From contig CAVZXS010000010.1 in NCBI GenBank assembly GCA_963779325.1, forward strand, positions 62,001 to 126,000: 64,000 bases of DNA, read 5' to 3'. This document shows positions 59,779 to 64,000 of the stretch, in pieces. The position numbers and the translations under genes were made by a program. The DNA comes from CAVZXS01 sp963779325. GTDB lineage: Bacteria; Bacteroidota; Bacteroidia; Chitinophagales; Chitinophagaceae. Every line of letters starts with the position of its first letter. Position 1 is the stretch's first letter. The notes under the pieces are model-generated. The model saw nothing but the letters and a program-made list of their open reading frames with translations, was not told the origin of the DNA and ran no database searches.

Positions 59779-61245
59779 TTAGTCTTTAATAATTTTAGGT
59801 TTGTTTGCCGGTCCAAACTCATGATACTGGTCTCCGCAAATCCGGTGCCTTGCCCTATGTGTTTCTTTTGGTTGGGTTTTCATGTTATCAGCTACATCCA
59901 GTTCTGCCTTTCCTTCATTTGTTCTGCGTGTATATAATGGTTCTTCGTGTGAAACTTCATATTCATCAGGAACATTATTTCCGTTTTTCTCTTTAATAAG
60001 TTGTCTTGCATCGTCTGATAAATCTGCGTTTGGATCATTTGCATCTCTCAACAGAGCTTTTCGTCTTTCAGCCATACTTCTATTGTATGTGTCTGCCGAT
60101 TCTGTATTAGCAGCGTTTGGATCTTTAGCATAGGTTCCATCGGAATTCCGAAGTTTTCCATTTGCATCTCTGAAAGTTCCAGGCGGATCTCCAGTTGTCC
60201 CATCCTCAAACGCCTCTCCCTTTTTATTGTTTGCTGTTGGCTTTGCTTCATCAGCACCCTGTGCTTTTGCATTGGCATTTCCTTCTTCTTTTGGTTGCGT
60301 TGTTTCGCTGTCTTTAGGCGTATTGCCGTCTTTATCGTTATTTGTTTGCGGTTCTTCTCTTACCGGTGTATTGCTTCTTCCTTTTACATTTAAAAAATAA
60401 AGAAATAGTAAATAATCTGAAGGGTGTGCCTGGCCGGTGGCTATTCGTTGCCCCATGCCTATTTCAGGTACAGCACCACTACCAAATGTTGATAATGCAT
60501 CACCTGTACTGTTTACATTTCCGAGAGCTGCTTCATTAGCAAGAGAATTAGCACCAAACAAAGCCCTGGAGCCACCCCATATACCTGTAAAACTTGTGGC
60601 AACATTGGAAGCAATACTTCCTGCTGTTGGCATGGCTAATGCAAGGCTGCCTGTGGCAAGACCTGATGCAAGATAACCGCCGCCACCAACGGCAGCACCG
60701 GCCAGCATACACTCAGCAGCTTTTGTAAGATAATTAAATCCGCCTAATGCAATAGCCTGGCTCCAGCTTTTTATTTCAGGTGCAAACTTTACAGTACCAC
60801 CTATTTTGCAAATCATGGTACGATCACCGGTAATGGCAGGGATACCTGTAAAAATTAAATTTGATTTACTGCCATCCCATTGCCGTGCTGTAGCATTTTT
60901 CTGTCCGCATTTTAACGCACCATCTATTGCGGCTACAATACCACCCGCAAGTCCTGCACCTGCACCAATAGCCATCATGCCTACTAATCCGATAGCAGCT
61001 ATACCACCGGTACCAACGATTAATGCTACCACCACTACAGCAACAACTGCTGCAACCAGCGCAGCGAATAACATATTCTTGGTGCAACCAAAATCTATCC
61101 AGCTACTGGTGGCTGTATCTGCCACAGTAATGTAAACTTCACCCGAGTCCTTTTTATTGCTTTTACGTGTGCCTTGCAGCTGGGCGGGCATGGCACCGGT
61201 GGTACACATCCAGAAGTCTTTTTCTGTAATGATTTTGTTGCCCAT
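59779..61245 (-). CDS. PAAR-like (DUF4280) effector with HNH/His-Me finger-like toxin domain
   Basis: A 488-residue effector. N-terminal PAAR-like region (1-50 and 115-160: KDFWMCTTGAMPAQLQG, WIDFGCTKN, IPAITGDRTMICKIGG) interrupted by hydrophobic segments (LFAALVAAVVAVVVVALIVG, IGLVGMMAIGAGAGLAGGIVAAI near 58-105), and a further Gly/Ala-rich region 170-235. A constant region ends in the linker with KGEAFEDG near 345. The variable toxin part (350-488) has YEVSHEEPLYTRR near 420 and DVADNMKTQPKETHRARHRICGDQYHEFGP near 445-475, with conserved-looking His and Asn as in HNH or His-Me finger nucleases. It is probably loaded on the VgrG spike at 62399. Confidence 0.85.
   Translation of the reverse strand: MGNKIITEKDFWMCTTGAMPAQLQGTRKSNKKDSGEVYITVADTATSSWIDFGCTKNMLFAALVAAVVAVVVVALIVGTGGIAAIGLVGMMAIGAGAGLAGGIVAAIDGALKCGQKNATARQWDGSKSNLIFTGIPAITGDRTMICKIGGTVKFAPEIKSWSQAIALGGFNYLTKAAECMLAGAAVGGGGYLASGLATGSLALAMPTAGSIASNVATSFTGIWGGSRALFGANSLANEAALGNVNSTGDALSTFGSGAVPEIGMGQRIATGQAHPSDYLLFLYFLNVKGRSNTPVREEPQTNNDKDGNTPKDSETTQPKEEGNANAKAQGADEAKPTANNKKGEAFEDGTTGDPPGTFRDANGKLRNSDGTYAKDPNAANTESADTYNRSMAERRKALLRDANDPNADLSDDARQLIKEKNGNNVPDEYEVSHEEPLYTRRTNEGKAELDVADNMKTQPKETHRARHRICGDQYHEFGPANKPKIIKD
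60339..60475. repeat. 137-nt perfect direct repeat, effector copy
   Basis: Identical to 58571-58707. It lies in the constant region of the effector directly upstream of the linker and the variable toxin part, the right place for a recombination arm. Confidence 0.95.
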
Positions 61246-61246
61246 G

Positions 61247-61555
61247 TTATGCTACTTTTTCTATTAATTGTACTCTTCTGAGTGTGCCTACTTTTAACCG
61301 GCCGTTACCGATGATTATTTGAATAAGAAACATGCTTTTTTTAAAACCGGAAAAGTCTTTATATTTTTTGGCTAAAGAGGATGCCCATCCAATATTAAAA
61401 ATTGAATGGGTATCTTCCTTTTCTGTCTTGTTGCAAATAAACCAGTATTTGTTTTTCCCGATTTTGATCATTGCTTCTCTTTGTTTGCTGTTCGGGTCAG
61501 GCCAATTGCAGGCCTGCCTTTGTTGTTTTATTAATTTCTTTATGTCTTGAGTCAC
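61247..61555 (-). CDS. Unknown protein of the type VI effector operon
   Basis: A 102-residue basic protein (MTQDIKKLIKQQRQACNWPDP, MIKIGKNKYWFICNKTEKED, MFLIQIIIGNGRLKVGTLRRVQLI). It overlaps the upstream gene by 59 nt if it starts at 61555; a start at the internal methionine (residue 29, 61471) would remove the overlap and leave 74 residues. It ends 1 nt before the start of the PAAR-like effector. I do not recognise it. Position suggests an adaptor or chaperone that links effector and spike, but this is inference. Confidence 0.65.
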   Translation of the reverse strand: MTQDIKKLIKQQRQACNWPDPNSKQREAMIKIGKNKYWFICNKTEKEDTHSIFNIGWASSLAKKYKDFSGFKKSMFLIQIIIGNGRLKVGTLRRVQLIEKVA

Positions 61556-62384
61556 TTATAAACTTATACTCCAATCTTGAAAACAGTTGTTTTTCATCAA
61601 CAATTTCTTCTCTTTTTAAAAAAGCTTCTAATACTTTTCCATTTGCTGTGTCTATCAGGTATGTTCCTTCTTCTGATAGTACCGGTGTAAGTTTTTTTAT
61701 GTCCAAACTATTTTTAAATTGGCTGTATGCCCTTTCATTAAAATCGCTTTGTACGAAAACCGGCCTTGCTGAAACCAGCAGGGCTGCAATATTTTTGTCT
61801 TGGCTTTCTGCTGTAATTTTTTTCTGCCAGTTTAAGTTAGCAGTGTTTAAAAAATTAGGCATGATAAACTTTATGTTATCAAATGGCAGCCTGTTATTAA
61901 AAATAGAATTAAAATAAAGGAGAAAAAACTCACTCTTTTGCAAATAACCAATAAGATTTTCACGGTTTGTAAAAATTGAATCATTTAAAATAATGATATC
62001 TTTTACCTCCGGGGCATTTTTAGCTATTTCTGATAGTTCAGCTTTTACAGCTTGCCATTTGGCAAGAATAGAGGGCATATTTACTACTTCCATTATTGTG
62101 CCTGCATGATCAATAACCAGGTGCAGTTCATTATACATTCGGGAAAAAGTGCTTGTTAATCTGGCAATTTCTTTTATCAATGGATTGTTGGCCTCCACAA
62201 GCACATGTTCCAAAAGAATCAGTCTTAACTCAACAAAATCTTCTTTTACTGTTATAATATTCAAATCCCAACGAACCCTTGTCAATGAATTCATGATTGC
62301 ATTAACGGCCATCATACTGGAAGTAATTTCCAAAGTATATTGCTCGCTAAAAGTATCCTGTATTCTTATTTTTGTTTGAACCAT
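61497..62384 (-). CDS. Unknown protein between VgrG and effector
   Basis: A 295-residue soluble protein without signal peptide. It starts VQTKIRIQDTFSEQYTLEITSSMMAVNAIMNSLTRVRW, with a beta-rich first quarter, a central helical part (LKEIARLTSTFSRMYNELHLVIDHAGTIMEV, residues 72-112) and a mixed C-terminal half (ILNDSIFTNRENLIGYLQKSEFFLLYFNSIFNN near 150). It lies 14 nt after the vgrG stop in the same operon. Such genes next to vgrG in Bacteroidota type VI loci often serve as effector adaptors; I recognise no named family. Confidence 0.75.
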   Translation of the reverse strand: MVQTKIRIQDTFSEQYTLEITSSMMAVNAIMNSLTRVRWDLNIITVKEDFVELRLILLEHVLVEANNPLIKEIARLTSTFSRMYNELHLVIDHAGTIMEVVNMPSILAKWQAVKAELSEIAKNAPEVKDIIILNDSIFTNRENLIGYLQKSEFFLLYFNSIFNNRLPFDNIKFIMPNFLNTANLNWQKKITAESQDKNIAALLVSARPVFVQSDFNERAYSQFKNSLDIKKLTPVLSEEGTYLIDTANGKVLEAFLKREEIVDEKQLFSRLEYKFISDSRHKEINKTTKAGLQLA

Positions 62385-62398
62385 GTTTATGCTGTCAA

Positions 62399-64000
62399 TT
62401 AATTTATAAATACATCTCCACCGTCCATTTTTGTAATACCATTGATGTGGTTATTAGAAGCAATCACTTTAAACATTTGTCCGGCATTCATACCAATACC
62501 TTCTGTGGTTCCGGCAACAAATGTTTTTCCATTTAATGTAATCGTTCCATCTGATTTCATTTCCAATACACTGTTTCCAATGGTTATTTTAAGGCTGGTT
62601 TTCCCATCTAAAGTGATGTTGCCCCCACTATCCATTTTTAAAATGCATTCACCACCCTTTCCTACTTTTACTGTATGTTTTGTGCCGACATTTGCTGTAT
62701 GATTATTGCCAATGTTATTTGTATTATCATTTTTATTATTGGCTATTACATTTCCAGCACCATCAAAAAACATATCCGCTCCACCTTTATCTGTTAATTG
62801 CACACTGCCATCCTTATCATTCATTACCATTTTATTGCCACTCCTGGTTTGCAGCGCCTTTACATCGTTGCCCGCATTGGCAAAACTTGTTTTTGCTTTA
62901 CCATGATAAACGGTACCGTTTACAAAAGGTTTTACCGAGCTGTCCCCTTCAAAACAAATAATAGCTTCCTCGCCTATTTCGGGTATAAAAAACATGCCTT
63001 TATCGCCACCACCATGGGGGCTGGTTACCCGTATCCACGGTGTTTTTTCGCTCGGCTTCATCCAGTGAAAACGTACCCGCACACGGCCTAAATGCTGGGG
63101 ATCGTTATTGTCGGTTACTATAGCACTTTGTGTTTCGCATATAGGTTCGGGCAGTGTTGCTACCGGCGGCAACTTAATATCGCCGGGTACGGCTATAAAA
63201 TCGTTGGTGTAATTGCCCTGCCCATCGGTATAGTGGTTTACCGATATAACGGTGTACTCGCCATAATCTTCATTGGCTTTACTATACATATTTTGCCCCT
63301 TTACTGTAATTTTACCGCCTACTACCACACCCAGGTGGCCGCTGGTGCCATTAAATCGTACATGGTTACTGCTACGCATGGCCGATTGTATATTTACTAC
63401 CTCATCTAATTGTTTTTTATTGGTAAGGTAGGTGTTGTTCCACATTTTAGGCCGGGTACTGTATAACGCCTGGCTGGCTTTATACACTTCTTCGCCCAAG
63501 CCATTAAGGCCTGCTTTGCTTTCTATACCGTTAGGTGTACTACTATACACCTCATTATTCATATAATCGTAAGCCATTACCTGCCGCGATGGAGGCCTCA
63601 CCTCCAATGACATAGAAAAGCGGCTTAAGTTTTTGCCATACACTAATGCTGCATTTGCACCGGTTGGTGGTCCTACCACCAGCGCCTCGCCATTAAAATA
63701 CAACCACTCGCCAAAATTGCTGCATATACGGTTTAAGAAACCCCATGCGGTTTCTTTATACTGTACATAGTATGAAAGTGTTTCGGGATATATGGGTGCT
63801 ACTTTAGAGTTAAGCATATTTTTAGGGAAGTGCTTCAACACATCCTGTACAATATTTTTTACGGCTTTCTTTTCCCAGGTTTTACAATGCGGCCCGCTTT
63901 CCAGCATTATGGTAGCACTGTAACCGCTAATTACTACATCGCCGGAGGAGCCACTGTATCTTTCTGTTTGCACTTGTGTTACCACACCGGCAAATTTTAA
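62399..64000 (-). CDS. vgrG: Type VI secretion spike protein VgrG, 5' partial
   Basis: The gene runs off the right edge; 534 codons are visible (the frame is open to position 64000, and GTG at 63985 is not the real start). The trimeric spike protein pierces target cells and carries effectors. The first part holds the phage gp27-like domain end (TERYSGSSGDVVISGYSATIMLESGPHCKTWEKKA, YYVQYKETAWGFLNRICSNFGEWLYF). The gp5-like OB-fold domain follows near residue 300 (DPQHLGRVRVRFHWMKPSEKTPWIRVTSPHGGGDKGMFFIPEIGEEAIICFEGDS). The C-terminal 150 residues are the gp5-like beta-helix of repeated short strands (NKMVMNDKDGSVQLTDKGGADMFFDGAGNVIANNKN). It leads the operon with the effector genes downstream. 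Confidence 0.94.
   Translation of the reverse strand, partial: LKFAGVVTQVQTERYSGSSGDVVISGYSATIMLESGPHCKTWEKKAVKNIVQDVLKHFPKNMLNSKVAPIYPETLSYYVQYKETAWGFLNRICSNFGEWLYFNGEALVVGPPTGANAALVYGKNLSRFSMSLEVRPPSRQVMAYDYMNNEVYSSTPNGIESKAGLNGLGEEVYKASQALYSTRPKMWNNTYLTNKKQLDEVVNIQSAMRSSNHVRFNGTSGHLGVVVGGKITVKGQNMYSKANEDYGEYTVISVNHYTDGQGNYTNDFIAVPGDIKLPPVATLPEPICETQSAIVTDNNDPQHLGRVRVRFHWMKPSEKTPWIRVTSPHGGGDKGMFFIPEIGEEAIICFEGDSSVKPFVNGTVYHGKAKTSFANAGNDVKALQTRSGNKMVMNDKDGSVQLTDKGGADMFFDGAGNVIANNKNDNTNNIGNNHTANVGTKHTVKVGKGGECILKMDSGGNITLDGKTSLKITIGNSVLEMKSDGTITLNGKTFVAGTTEGIGMNAGQMFKVIASNNHINGITKMDGGDVFIN

Overview
The window looks like a chromosomal segment of a Bacteroidota bacterium, most likely of the Chitinophagaceae or a close relative. 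This is inferred from the type III glutamine synthetase, the DUF4293 and CarboxypepD_reg-like proteins, a BlaI/M56 pair with TonB-plug-like motifs, TAnnTTTG (-7) promoter elements, and VgrG/PAAR-like genes of the Bacteroidota type VI secretion type. I found no rRNA, tRNA, CRISPR array or intact transposase by eye.

Layout. 1-10.4 kb: a membrane protein cut by the window edge, glutamine synthetase III, thymidine kinase, Kdo transferase (waaA), then a surface-sugar run (DegT/DnrJ aminotransferase, UDP-sugar dehydrogenase, rmlC, rmlD). 10.4-13.5 kb: glpD and glpK, convergent on the sugar genes. 13.5-15.7 kb: a gene-poor stretch with one exported protein between 40-bp direct repeats and a small lipoprotein. 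15.9-24.8 kb: ABC-F ATPase, a nitronate monooxygenase-like protein, a sugar nucleotidyltransferase, glyA, gamma-glutamyltransferase and a DUF4293 gene. The last two each carry an apparent 1-nt frameshift. 25.2-32.5 kb: uvrA, an ECF sigma factor, a lipoprotein, accC, accB and efp. 32.7-39.2 kb: an M56/BlaR1-like sensor with its BlaI repressor and operator dyads, an unaccompanied transhydrogenase alpha subunit, and a thyA-folA-methyltransferase operon. 39.3-44.2 kb: two paralogous membrane-anchored coiled-coil proteins flanking an HU-like/TonB-C protein. 44.5-51.8 kb: proline dehydrogenase, a short-chain dehydrogenase and a five-gene photolyase/cryptochrome island, then a thioesterase. 52-56.7 kb: an inverted-repeat-rich gap, a small membrane protein, an acyltransferase, a GMC oxidoreductase with its Tat-lipoprotein partner, and dodecin. 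56.7-64 kb: a type VI secretion effector island (VgrG, two unknown proteins, a PAAR-like toxin with immunity genes, an orphan toxin cassette with its immunity gene, a deletion scar and a broken RHS/GIY-YIG-like toxin).

How genes work together. RmlC and RmlD supply dTDP-L-rhamnose if RmlA and RmlB are encoded elsewhere. The EF-P here has arginine, not lysine, at tip position 32, as in EF-Ps that are rhamnosylated on arginine from dTDP-rhamnose. thyA, folA and tdk serve thymidylate supply; uvrA and the photolyase island serve DNA repair; glpK and glpD form a glycerol pathway; accB and accC are the biotin half of acetyl-CoA carboxylase.

Most worth following up: the Arg32 EF-P, the photolyase island (a PhrB-like member lacking three of the four Fe-S cysteines, and a third member that seems to carry its domains in swapped order), the toxin-cassette array with a 137-nt identical arm and a chimeric scar, and the coiled-coil/HU/TonB-C cluster, whose function I cannot name.
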